Shown here: positions 1 through 5,031 of the stretch, piece by piece
Layout of the letters: each line of letters opens with the position of its first letter
Numbering within the stretch: position 1 is the first letter of the stretch
Source: Sulfurimonas sp.
Lineage (GTDB): Bacteria > Campylobacterota > Campylobacteria > Campylobacterales > Sulfurimonadaceae
NCBI GenBank assembly: GCA_027063295.1
Contig: JAMORZ010000175.1
Location: 1-5,031 of the forward strand
Direction of reading: 5' to 3'
DNA length: 5,031 nt
Notes under the pieces: generated by a model
The model's database searches: none
Seen by the model: only the letters and a program-made list of their open reading frames with translations
What the model was told of the DNA's origin: nothing
Position numbers and translations under genes: made by a program

Positions 1-309
1 TCTGGAAGTTACTGGGATGCCAATGTGGAGATCGATATCCTCACCATAACAGATAAAAGTGGCATCTATGTTGCAGAGTGCAAATGGAAAAACCATAAAA
101 TAAACAAAAAAGAGTACCATAAACTTATAGAAAAATGTCAAAAGATAGAGATAATTCCAGATAAGATAGCTTTTTTCTCAAAACGTGGATTTTCAAAAGA
201 GCTTGAAAGTATGCAAGGTTCAAAGCTACTACTCTTTAGTGCCGATGATTTTGAAGCACTTCTCAAAGCAAACGGCTCTGAGAAGTTTATTGATGGTTTT
301 TTAGACTAA
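1..309 (+). CDS. ATP-binding protein, DUF234-type C-terminal end (5' partial)
   Basis: The reading frame is open from the first base, so this is the last 102 residues of a longer protein; the GTG at 25 is an internal valine, not a start. The visible part begins GSYWDANVEIDIL and continues to a VAECKW segment. This pattern (E10, D12, then E26-x-K28) resembles the PD-(D/E)XK-like DUF234 domain that ends a family of AAA/STAND-like ATPases common in archaea and scattered in bacteria. In that family the missing upstream part holds the Walker A and B motifs and a winged-helix segment. The role of these ATPases is poorly known; nuclease activity is inferred from fold similarity only. The gene ends at a TAA that overlaps the stop codon of the convergent J-domain gene by three bases within a four-base CDS overlap. 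The family call is fairly safe; the function is not known. Confidence 0.75.
   Translation, partial: SGSYWDANVEIDILTITDKSGIYVAECKWKNHKINKKEYHKLIEKCQKIEIIPDKIAFFSKRGFSKELESMQGSKLLLFSADDFEALLKANGSEKFIDGFLD
258..286 (-). terminator. Hairpin near the convergent junction, possible 3' end of the J-domain transcript
   Basis: An inverted repeat, ACTTCTCAAAGC at 258-269 and GCTCTGAGAAGT at 275-286, encloses a five-base loop. In the minus-strand RNA all 12 positions pair, one of them as G-U; in the plus-strand RNA that position becomes an A-C mismatch. It lies about 20 bases beyond the stop codon of the minus-strand J-domain gene, a sensible place for a transcript end. No T-tract follows it on the minus strand, so a classic intrinsic terminator is not shown. 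On the plus strand TTTATT, and T6 at 297-302, follow it, but termination there would cut off the ATPase stop codon. It could instead be an RNA 3'-end stabiliser or chance within coding sequence. Confidence 0.35.
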
Positions 310-1109
310 GAAACCACACGCAAAGCAGTATAGGCCTCTTGAAGTAGTTGAAACTTCTGAGTATAGTGTTCTACCATATGCGGTGCTTCATGAAACACCT
401 TATCTGGATGGTATACTTTTGTAAGTTTTTTGTATGACTTTTTCAGTGCATCTTGACTCGCTCCAACAGGACACTCCAAGATTGTGTAAAAAATCTTTTT
501 CTCATCCTCTTCGTCATTATTTGCAAGATCACCAAAACTACAATTTGCGAAGTCACTGTAAAGTTTTGACATAAAATGGTTATCATACCTATACTGGATC
601 TGATAGTGCAGAATATGTCGCTTGTTTAAAGCTCTCTCAAGGCGTGCTTTTGCTTTATAGTCACTCACATCAATAACTAAAGAGATATCAGTTCCCCTCT
701 CGATGTAAACTTCAAGCTGAGAACGTAAATAGCTAATCACCCAAGAATTTGGAGCATCAAGAGTAATGAGTACTGTATTTTTATCATAAGCATACAGATT
801 TACTTGAACATTTTCAGGCTCTTCCATCTTACTTAGTTCTATCTTGATAGGTTGTGTCCCAAACTTCAACATCGACTTGAGAAAAAACTCATGATCAAAA
901 TCATGAACTTTGGCATGATGCTGAGAAAGTTGTGCTAAGAACTCCTCACGCACCTCTTTGAGTGTCTCATTTCTAAAGACAAGAACAGCCTTTGGAAGAA
1001 ACAACATACCCCTTGAGTGATGATTTAAAAACTCCTTCATCCACGGGGTGTTCAAAGTATCAAATCCGGTTGTGATAAGTATGAGGTTATTGCGAAGAAC
1101 TATATCCAT
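306..1109 (-). CDS. J-domain protein with C-terminal J-domain and uncharacterised N-terminal region
   Basis: This 267-residue protein carries a recognisable J-domain at its C-terminus (about residues 206-263). It shows a FYTILECP helix I segment, a lysine-rich helix II ending in the invariant HPD tripeptide at 234-236, and a helix III around KFQLLQEAY. J-domains stimulate the ATPase of DnaK/Hsp70 through HPD. There is no Gly/Phe linker or CxxCxGxG zinc motif, so this is a class C (type III) J-protein and not DnaJ itself. Residues 1-205 match no family I can name; they have no signal peptide or membrane segment, and an acidic NNDEEDEKK linker precedes the J-domain. This part presumably selects the client. 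ATG is preceded by AAGG with an eight-base spacer. The gene is divergent from purF. From memory, a similar DnaJ-like gene of Campylobacter jejuni lies among purine genes, which would make this a conserved association; that is unverified. Confidence 0.85.
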   Translation of the reverse strand: MDIVLRNNLILITTGFDTLNTPWMKEFLNHHSRGMLFLPKAVLVFRNETLKEVREEFLAQLSQHHAKVHDFDHEFFLKSMLKFGTQPIKIELSKMEEPENVQVNLYAYDKNTVLITLDAPNSWVISYLRSQLEVYIERGTDISLVIDVSDYKAKARLERALNKRHILHYQIQYRYDNHFMSKLYSDFANCSFGDLANNDEEDEKKIFYTILECPVGASQDALKKSYKKLTKVYHPDKVFHEAPHMVEHYTQKFQLLQEAYTALRVVS

Positions 1110-1117
1110 TCATCCTA

Positions 1118-1121
1118 CCTT
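1118..1121 (-). promoter_or_regulatory. Ribosome binding site of the J-domain gene
   Basis: Read on the minus strand, AAGG lies eight bases before the ATG at 1109. A second partial match, AGGA at 1113-1116, is only three bases from the start and therefore less suitable. An out-of-frame ATG lies four bases upstream of the chosen start but reaches a stop after eight codons. Confidence 0.5.
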
Positions 1122-1224
1122 ATTTGGGATAGTTTAAAGTTTGAAGCAAAAACAGTTCCAATTATTTTTTCTTATCCCTTGAAAGACTTAAGATTGATTT
1201 GAGAAAAAAAAGAGAATATTTGAG

Positions 1225-1230
1225 TATAAT
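1225..1230 (+). promoter_or_regulatory. Candidate upstream -10 box for purF
   Basis: This is a perfect TATAAT, 35 bases before the purF TTG start, preceded by AT-rich sequence with A and T runs. No good -35 hexamer stands at 16-18 bases; TTGAGA at 1199-1204 would need a 20-base spacer. Campylobacterota sigma-70 promoters typically rely on the -10 box and upstream AT-rich periodicity, so a weak -35 is not disqualifying. Transcription would begin near 1237. Confidence 0.55.
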
Positions 1231-1236
1231 TACACA

Positions 1237-1242
1237 TATAAT
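1237..1242 (+). promoter_or_regulatory. Candidate downstream -10 box for purF
   Basis: A second perfect TATAAT lies 12 bases after the first, about one helical turn. Use of this box would start transcription near 1249, leaving a leader of about 16 bases that still includes the Shine-Dalgarno sequence. The two boxes could be alternative or competing promoters, or only one may be active. Confidence 0.45.
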
Positions 1243-1252
1243 TTACACTCTC

Positions 1253-1257
1253 AAGGA
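1253..1257 (+). promoter_or_regulatory. Shine-Dalgarno sequence that sets the purF TTG start
   Basis: AAGGA lies seven bases before the in-frame TTG at 1265, a normal spacing. There is no in-frame ATG between the upstream TTG at 1199 and the catalytic cysteine codon at 1289. The out-of-frame ATG at 1260 is only two bases from this element, too close for efficient use. The site therefore decides in favour of TTG 1265. Confidence 0.75.
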
Positions 1258-1264
1258 TAATGTT

Positions 1265-2626
1265 TTGCTTGAAAATATTAATGAAAAATGTGCAGTAGTT
1301 GGAATCTTTGGTCATAAAGAAGCTTCAAAGCTTGCATACTTTTCACTCCATTCACTTCAACACCGTGGGCAGGAAGCTGCTGGGATCAGTTCTTCAGATG
1401 GAACAAAACTCCATACTATCAAAGATCGTGGACTTGTTATGCGTGTTTTTGATGAAGAAAAACTTGCAACACTTAGCGGAAACAGTGCCATTGGGCACAC
1501 TCGTTACTCAACAGCAGGAGATGACTCGATCCTCGATGCACAACCTGTTTTTGCAAGGTATGATCTTGGTGAAATGTCTATCGTACACAACGGAAACCTC
1601 ACAAACGCAGAAGAGGTTCGCAACAAACTCATAGAAAAAGGTGCGATTTTCCAAACATTTATGGATACTGAAAACCTTATCCACCTTATCGCTAAATCAT
1701 CAAAAGACAAACTACTCGATCGTATCATCGATGCAGTACAGCGTATTGAGGGTGCATTTTCACTTGTATTTTTAAGTCGTACAAAGATGTTTGCTATGCG
1801 TGATCGCCACGGTTTTCGTCCACTGAGCCTTGGTCGCTTGCCAAACGGTGGCTACATCGTAGCATCTGAAACTTGTGCATTTGATCTTGTTGGAGCTGAG
1901 TTTATCCGTGATGTTGAACCTGGTGAACTTCTTATTTTTGAAGAGGATAAAGCACCACAGAGTATCAAGGTGTATGAACCAACTCCTAAACACTGTATCT
2001 TTGAATATGTGTACTTTGCTCGTCCAGACTCTCAGGTGTTTGGTCAGTCTGTATATCAAACACGTAAAGAGATGGGAAAAGAGCTTGCTCGCATCGCTCC
2101 TGTTGAAGCGGATGTTGTTATCCCTGTTCCTGATGGTGGTGTACCTTCTGCTATTGGTTATGCTCAAGAGAGTGGTATCCCTTATGAGATGGGAATTATG
2201 CGTAACCACTACATCGGTCGTACATTTATTGAGCCAACACAAGAGATGCGTGATTTAAAAGTAAAAATGAAGCTCTCTCCAATGATAGATATCATCAAAG
2301 GCAAACGTGTTGTTGTTATAGATGACTCTATTGTTCGTGGAACAACATCTCGCCGTATCATCAGAATGCTCAAAGATGCAGGAGCAACAGAGGTGCATAT
2401 GAGAGTATCATCTCCACCTACAACTGATCCATGTTTTTATGGTGTAGATACACCAGACAAAGATAAACTGATCGCCGCAAACATGACAACAGATGAGATC
2501 TGTGAGTATATAGAAGCTGATTCACTTGCATACCTTGATGAAGAATCACTTCTTAGAAGCGTAAACTCAGATATGCAAGAAGAGAAATACTGTACAGCTT
2601 GTTTTACGGGTAAATATATCGTTTAA
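1265..2626 (+). CDS. purF: Amidophosphoribosyltransferase (glutamine PRPP amidotransferase)
   Basis: PurF makes 5-phosphoribosylamine from PRPP and glutamine, the first committed step of purine synthesis in the cytosol. From the TTG at 1265 the protein has 453 residues. An N-terminal class II glutaminase domain follows a short propeptide: Cys9 would become the N-terminal nucleophile after removal of eight residues, as in Bacillus subtilis PurF. Glutaminase motifs include LQHRGQEAAG (31-40), HTRYSTAG (78-85) and HNGN (108-111). The phosphoribosyltransferase domain has the PRPP loop VVVIDDSIVRGTT at 349-361. Cys244, Cys390, Cys443 and Cys446 (CTAC) align with the four 4Fe-4S ligands of the Bacillus enzyme, so this is the oxygen-labile, iron-sulfur type. 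The longer frame from TTG 1199 is rejected because it would contain both TATAAT boxes and add 22 residues before the propeptide. The stop codon overlaps the next start as TAATG. Confidence 0.97.
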   Translation: MLENINEKCAVVGIFGHKEASKLAYFSLHSLQHRGQEAAGISSSDGTKLHTIKDRGLVMRVFDEEKLATLSGNSAIGHTRYSTAGDDSILDAQPVFARYDLGEMSIVHNGNLTNAEEVRNKLIEKGAIFQTFMDTENLIHLIAKSSKDKLLDRIIDAVQRIEGAFSLVFLSRTKMFAMRDRHGFRPLSLGRLPNGGYIVASETCAFDLVGAEFIRDVEPGELLIFEEDKAPQSIKVYEPTPKHCIFEYVYFARPDSQVFGQSVYQTRKEMGKELARIAPVEADVVIPVPDGGVPSAIGYAQESGIPYEMGIMRNHYIGRTFIEPTQEMRDLKVKMKLSPMIDIIKGKRVVVIDDSIVRGTTSRRIIRMLKDAGATEVHMRVSSPPTTDPCFYGVDTPDKDKLIAANMTTDEICEYIEADSLAYLDEESLLRSVNSDMQEEKYCTACFTGKYIV

Positions 2627-3585
2627 TGACACAGATATATACATACGGCAACTATCTCAGAGAGAAATTTGGTGCTAAGGTTTACAAAGTTGGCATCAAC
2701 ATCTCTGGTTTTACGTGCCCTAACATAGATGGCACTGTAGCAAAAGGTGGATGCACCTTTTGTGAGAATGACTCTTTTTCAGCAAGTACTGATGAAGTGC
2801 AGGAGCTCAAAGGATTTCATCTAAACCTTAACTCCACACAGAACCCTTACCTACAAAAGCAACTCCTTCAACTTGAACAACAGTTTCAAGCTATCTCTAA
2901 AAGACAAAAAGAGGAGTATGGAGCTAAGAAGTTTCTGGTTTATTTTCAATCTTTTACAAACACTTATGCACCTTTTGAGACACTCAAAGCTCTTTATGAT
3001 AAAGCTCTAAGTTTTGAAAATGTGATCGGACTTAGTATAGGCACAAGGTCTGACTCTATCACCGATGAAACACTTGCATACTTAGCAGAGCTTAACAAGG
3101 ACAAAGAGATCTGGATAGAGTTTGGAATACAATCTGTCTATGATAAAACTCTTGAAAAAATCAACCGTGGACATGATGCACAAAATGTAAAAGAGTGGAT
3201 ACTCAAGTCCAAAGAGGCGGGGCTACATGTATGCGGACACCTTATCTTTGGTTTACCAGGTGAGACGCAAGAGATGATGCTAGAGACTGCAAAAGAAGCT
3301 TATGAATGGGGGATAGACTCTGTTAAATACCATCCACTCTATGTTGTCAAACGCACAGCCTTGGCAAACGAGTATACACGCAAAGAGTTTAAACCAATCA
3401 CAGAAGAGCTTTATTTAGATACTCTGCTCAAAGCTATAATGATGAAACCTAAAGATGTAAGTGTGCAAAGAGTTACAGCTGGCATCGATGATGACTCACT
3501 CTTAGCACCACAATGGTGCAGAAATAAAAACACACAAATCAAGCATATCAATGCTACTCTAAAACAAGTAGGGTTAAAATACTAA
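2626..3585 (+). CDS. TIGR01212 / YhcC-family radical SAM protein
   Basis: This 319-residue protein closely follows E. coli YhcC and the TIGR01212 family in length and motifs. The cluster cysteines are Cys31, Cys43 and Cys46 in GFTCPNIDGT and GGCTFC, an expanded C-x11-C-x2-C spacing typical of this Elp3-like branch. Further family features are the SFTNTYAPFETL segment (109-120), GLSIGTRSD (135-143), KINRGHD (178-184), GHLIFGLPGET (204-214) and KYHPLYVVK (234-242). It should bind a 4Fe-4S cluster and S-adenosylmethionine in the cytosol; its reaction and substrate are not established. The ATG shares its A with the purF stop codon and has no good Shine-Dalgarno sequence, so translation probably depends on ribosomes finishing purF. 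E. coli yhcC lies near gltBD, so a glutamine or nitrogen-metabolism link is conceivable but unproven. Its stop is one base from the convergent stop of the next gene. Confidence 0.9.
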   Translation: MTQIYTYGNYLREKFGAKVYKVGINISGFTCPNIDGTVAKGGCTFCENDSFSASTDEVQELKGFHLNLNSTQNPYLQKQLLQLEQQFQAISKRQKEEYGAKKFLVYFQSFTNTYAPFETLKALYDKALSFENVIGLSIGTRSDSITDETLAYLAELNKDKEIWIEFGIQSVYDKTLEKINRGHDAQNVKEWILKSKEAGLHVCGHLIFGLPGETQEMMLETAKEAYEWGIDSVKYHPLYVVKRTALANEYTRKEFKPITEELYLDTLLKAIMMKPKDVSVQRVTAGIDDDSLLAPQWCRNKNTQIKHINATLKQVGLKY

Positions 3586-3586
3586 G

Positions 3587-4135
3587 TTAATGTGTTGAGA
3601 GCTTGATAAAATCCGCCGTGCTTCTAAAGTATGGAGGGTAGCGAAAATGCACTCTAAAAGCTCTTGCTTCTCCTGGTTTGAGCCGTTTAGCGATCACAAA
3701 CTCATGTGTTACTGACTGAGGTTTTGATTTACTCATCCCAAGCCCATTTTCAAAAAAGTCAAAAAAACCACTCGCCTTGTAAAAGTTACCACCTTTGACA
3801 TTACCTGTTGCATGCCCCTTGTTTACAAGCTTGATCTCCATCTTAACTTTACCAATAGGAAAGTCACCCTCATTTTTCACTATACCAGAATAAACAATCT
3901 GTTCAGTAGAGAGAAGGCGTTTATTTTTGAGTTTATAAATCTTTGCTTTTTTTGTATACTTATCTACAGCAACAACAGAAAATCCCCCAAGCAAAACACT
4001 CACCAATGCAACAGAAAAAATCATCGGTAATACTAGTTTTTTATTTGTCTGTTTAAGTGCAGTTACTACACCACCAATAAAAATCAAAAAAACTACACCA
4101 AATACAATAAAGTGCCAATAGTTTAAAAGTGTCAT
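3587..4135 (-). CDS. Small membrane protein, DUF2393-like (second of a tandem pair)
   Basis: The 182-residue product has two hydrophobic helices near its N-terminus (about 7-27 and 34-57) joined by a short KQTNKK loop, then a soluble domain. Two helices place both ends on the same side; the positive loop suggests the soluble domain is periplasmic, though the lysine-rich stretch after helix 2 blurs this. The soluble domain has a beta-sandwich-like pattern: an SGIVKNEGD turn (83-91), alternating strands, and LKPGEARAF (152-160) near the end. This recalls FxLYD-type domains, an inference from pattern only. It is paralogous to the upstream gene, sharing helix layout, the G-x-V-x-N turn and GE-x-RAF. 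It resembles Campylobacterota proteins labelled DUF2393; function unknown. The start overlaps the upstream stop by four bases (ATGA), with only a weak AAAGG ten bases before it, so coupling is likely. Confidence 0.85.
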   Translation of the reverse strand: MTLLNYWHFIVFGVVFLIFIGGVVTALKQTNKKLVLPMIFSVALVSVLLGGFSVVAVDKYTKKAKIYKLKNKRLLSTEQIVYSGIVKNEGDFPIGKVKMEIKLVNKGHATGNVKGGNFYKASGFFDFFENGLGMSKSKPQSVTHEFVIAKRLKPGEARAFRVHFRYPPYFRSTADFIKLSTH

Positions 4136-4644
4136 CTACAATCTGCCTTTAGTGTTACATTATAATCTTTTGCATAAGTAAAAGGCTCAATAAACATCTT
4201 AAATGCTCGTGTTTCACCCTTTTTTATATCTTTTTGTACTATCGACATCTTTTTCAATGGCTTAAATTGAAAAATATAATCTTTGTACTTATTGCCTGTT
4301 TTTTTGATAGCTGCTGCACTGATGCGACACTGCTTAAAATTATGCTTTGAGAGGTTTGTCACTTCACCTTTAACTATGATCGCAGCACTGTAGTTGAGCT
4401 TCTTTTGAGAAAGTAGCTTTACTGAAGATGCGAAAATATACTCATGCATCTTTACATAACCAAGTGTTGGGCCAAGAAATAAAATAACAAAAGAGATAAG
4501 TGCTAAAAGTGATGAGAGAAATGTTTTCTTTCTTAGCAAAAGTGCCAAGATAAGAAAGAGTAAAAAAAGACTAAACACACCACCAAAGAGGATATAGTCA
4601 TACTTTGTAAGCTCCTCTAAAAAGATGGTGAGTTTTTGTTTCAT
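4132..4644 (-). CDS. Small membrane protein, DUF2393-like (first of a tandem pair)
   Basis: The 170-residue product has two strongly hydrophobic segments (about 17-37 and 42-63) separated by LRKKT, then a lysine-rich soluble domain of about 105 residues. It aligns by eye with the downstream neighbour: both have a YD/YW start to helix 1, a basic short loop, a KLLSQKK or KRLLSTE segment, a V-x-G-x-V-x-N turn (VKGEVTN at 91-97 here) and a GETRAF block at 143-148. Two cysteines (106, 169) could form a disulfide if the domain is periplasmic; the paralogue has none. ATG follows the hisIE stop codon directly (TAGATG) and has a strong AGGAAGGA ribosome site inside the hisIE end. I know no function; the DUF2393 label is from memory. 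Its position suggests co-transcription with hisIE, not necessarily a role in histidine synthesis. Confidence 0.85.
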   Translation of the reverse strand: MKQKLTIFLEELTKYDYILFGGVFSLFLLFLILALLLRKKTFLSSLLALISFVILFLGPTLGYVKMHEYIFASSVKLLSQKKLNYSAAIIVKGEVTNLSKHNFKQCRISAAAIKKTGNKYKDYIFQFKPLKKMSIVQKDIKKGETRAFKMFIEPFTYAKDYNVTLKADCR

Positions 4645-5031
4645 CTAGTCCTTCCTAGAGTTTTTCTCAGCGATCCCGCTCATACCAAAACGGCGAGCAA
4701 GCTCTTGCTTGATACGATCAGGGGAGATATTTTTTGATGCAAGTGCCACCAACATATGGTATGTCAAATCAGCCGCTTCATACACCATCTCCTCTGTATC
4801 ATCATCTTTGTGAGCAAAGCAGTACTCCCCAGCTTCTTCAACAACTTTTTTAAGAATAGTATTCTCACCCTTGCTTAAAAGTTTTGCTGTCCATGAAGTT
4901 GATGGGTCTGCATTTTTGCGTTCTTGGATAGTATGGTAGAGTGTATCTATCACACCATAAGCAGCAGTTGTATCTACCTCAACATCACTTACACTTTCAC
5001 CAGATTCAAGCTCTGTAAAAAAACAACTTCG
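4645..5031 (-). CDS. hisIE: Bifunctional phosphoribosyl-AMP cyclohydrolase / phosphoribosyl-ATP pyrophosphatase, 3' part
   Basis: HisIE carries out the second and third steps of histidine synthesis: HisE removes pyrophosphate from phosphoribosyl-ATP and HisI opens the adenine ring. The frame is open to the right edge, giving 128 visible residues. The first five, RSCFF, match the end of the HisI domain, whose RSC cysteine is a conserved metal ligand in that family. A linker of about 20 residues follows, then the complete HisE domain with SWTAKLLSKGE, KKVVEEAGE, EAADLTYHML and ELARRFGMSGI, an all-alpha MazG-like pyrophosphatase with the expected acidic metal-binding residues. The GTG at 4953 could be mistaken for a free-standing hisE start, but the frame continues upstream into HisI sequence, so this is a fusion. 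The TAG stop touches the ATG of the next gene. Confidence 0.93.
   Translation of the reverse strand, partial: RSCFFTELESGESVSDVEVDTTAAYGVIDTLYHTIQERKNADPSTSWTAKLLSKGENTILKKVVEEAGEYCFAHKDDDTEEMVYEAADLTYHMLVALASKNISPDRIKQELARRFGMSGIAEKNSRKD
4649..4656 (-). promoter_or_regulatory. Strong ribosome binding site within the hisIE 3' end
   Basis: Read on the minus strand, AGGAAGGA precedes the ATG at 4644 with a four-base CTAG spacer. It lies wholly in the last hisIE codons. It gives the first membrane-protein gene its own efficient initiation site in addition to possible coupling with hisIE. Confidence 0.7.

Noticed and set aside
25..309. Complete 94-residue gene starting at GTG 25
   Set aside because: The frame is open to base 1 and the preceding residues (SGSYWDAN) belong to the same conserved domain, so the gene is cut by the window edge.
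1131..1161. Possible minus-strand promoter for the J-domain gene: TTGGAA (1156-1161) and TAAACT (1131-1136)
   Set aside because: The spacer is 19 bases and the -10 matches only four of six positions. A promoter must exist near here, but this one is not well supported.
1126..1178. Inverted repeat GGGATA / TATCCC in the divergent intergenic region
   Set aside because: The arms are six bases and 41 bases apart, readily expected by chance; I know of no regulator with this site in the group.
1199..1264. Upstream extension of purF from TTG 1199 adding 22 residues
   Set aside because: The extension contains both TATAAT boxes, lacks a matching ribosome site, and would give an atypically long propeptide before the catalytic cysteine.
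1110..1264. Riboswitch or PurR-type operator ahead of purF
   Set aside because: The predicted leader is under 30 bases, too short for a purine riboswitch, and I see no Bacillus-type PurBox.
1772..2242. 156-codon open frame on the minus strand inside purF
   Set aside because: It lies wholly opposite well-conserved purF codons, its product has no recognisable domain and is rich in Thr, Arg and Asn, and it looks like a shadow of purF codon bias. The shorter frames at 1299-1634, 1504-1728, 1875-2258 and 3812-4030 are rejected for the same reason.
4645..4953. Free-standing hisE starting at GTG 4953
   Set aside because: The frame stays open upstream to the window edge and encodes the RSCFF end of a HisI domain, so the gene is a hisIE fusion.

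Overview
The window looks like ordinary chromosomal DNA from a member of the Campylobacterota (former Epsilonproteobacteria), most likely Sulfurimonas-like. The basis is the AT-rich composition, very tight gene packing, the protein flavour (lysine, isoleucine and phenylalanine-rich), a fused hisIE gene, an iron-sulfur-type PurF, and a pair of small membrane proteins resembling the DUF2393 proteins I associate with this phylum. The genus is an inference from memory, not from a database search.

Layout, left to right. (1) 1-309, plus strand: the 3' end of an ATPase gene of the DUF234 type, carrying a PD-(D/E)XK-like segment. (2) 306-1109, minus strand: a cytosolic protein with an unfamiliar N-terminal region of about 200 residues and a J-domain at its C-terminus. 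Its stop codon overlaps that of gene 1 tail to tail. (3) 1110-1264: a divergent intergenic region holding two perfect TATAAT boxes and a Shine-Dalgarno sequence that selects a TTG start for purF. (4) 1265-2626, plus: purF, the first committed enzyme of purine synthesis, with all catalytic and cluster residues. (5) 2626-3585, plus: a TIGR01212/YhcC-family radical SAM protein that overlaps purF by one base (TAATG). (6) 3587-4135 and 4132-4644, minus: two related two-helix membrane proteins. (7) 4645-5031, minus: the 3' part of hisIE, running off the right edge.

There are two transcription units with visible logic. purF and the radical SAM gene form a translationally coupled pair read rightwards. 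hisIE and the two membrane-protein genes form a leftward cluster with zero or negative spacing, so the membrane proteins are probably co-transcribed with histidine synthesis. PurF and HisIE both belong to pathways that use PRPP-derived intermediates, but nothing here shows a functional link between them. No stretch longer than about 160 bases lacks a gene.

I see no mobile element, tRNA or rRNA, CRISPR array or defence system, and no convincing evidence of a new multi-gene system. The items most worth a second look are the J-domain protein beside purF, the coupled radical SAM protein of unknown substrate, the tandem membrane-protein paralogues, the purF start region, and a strong hairpin at the first convergent junction.
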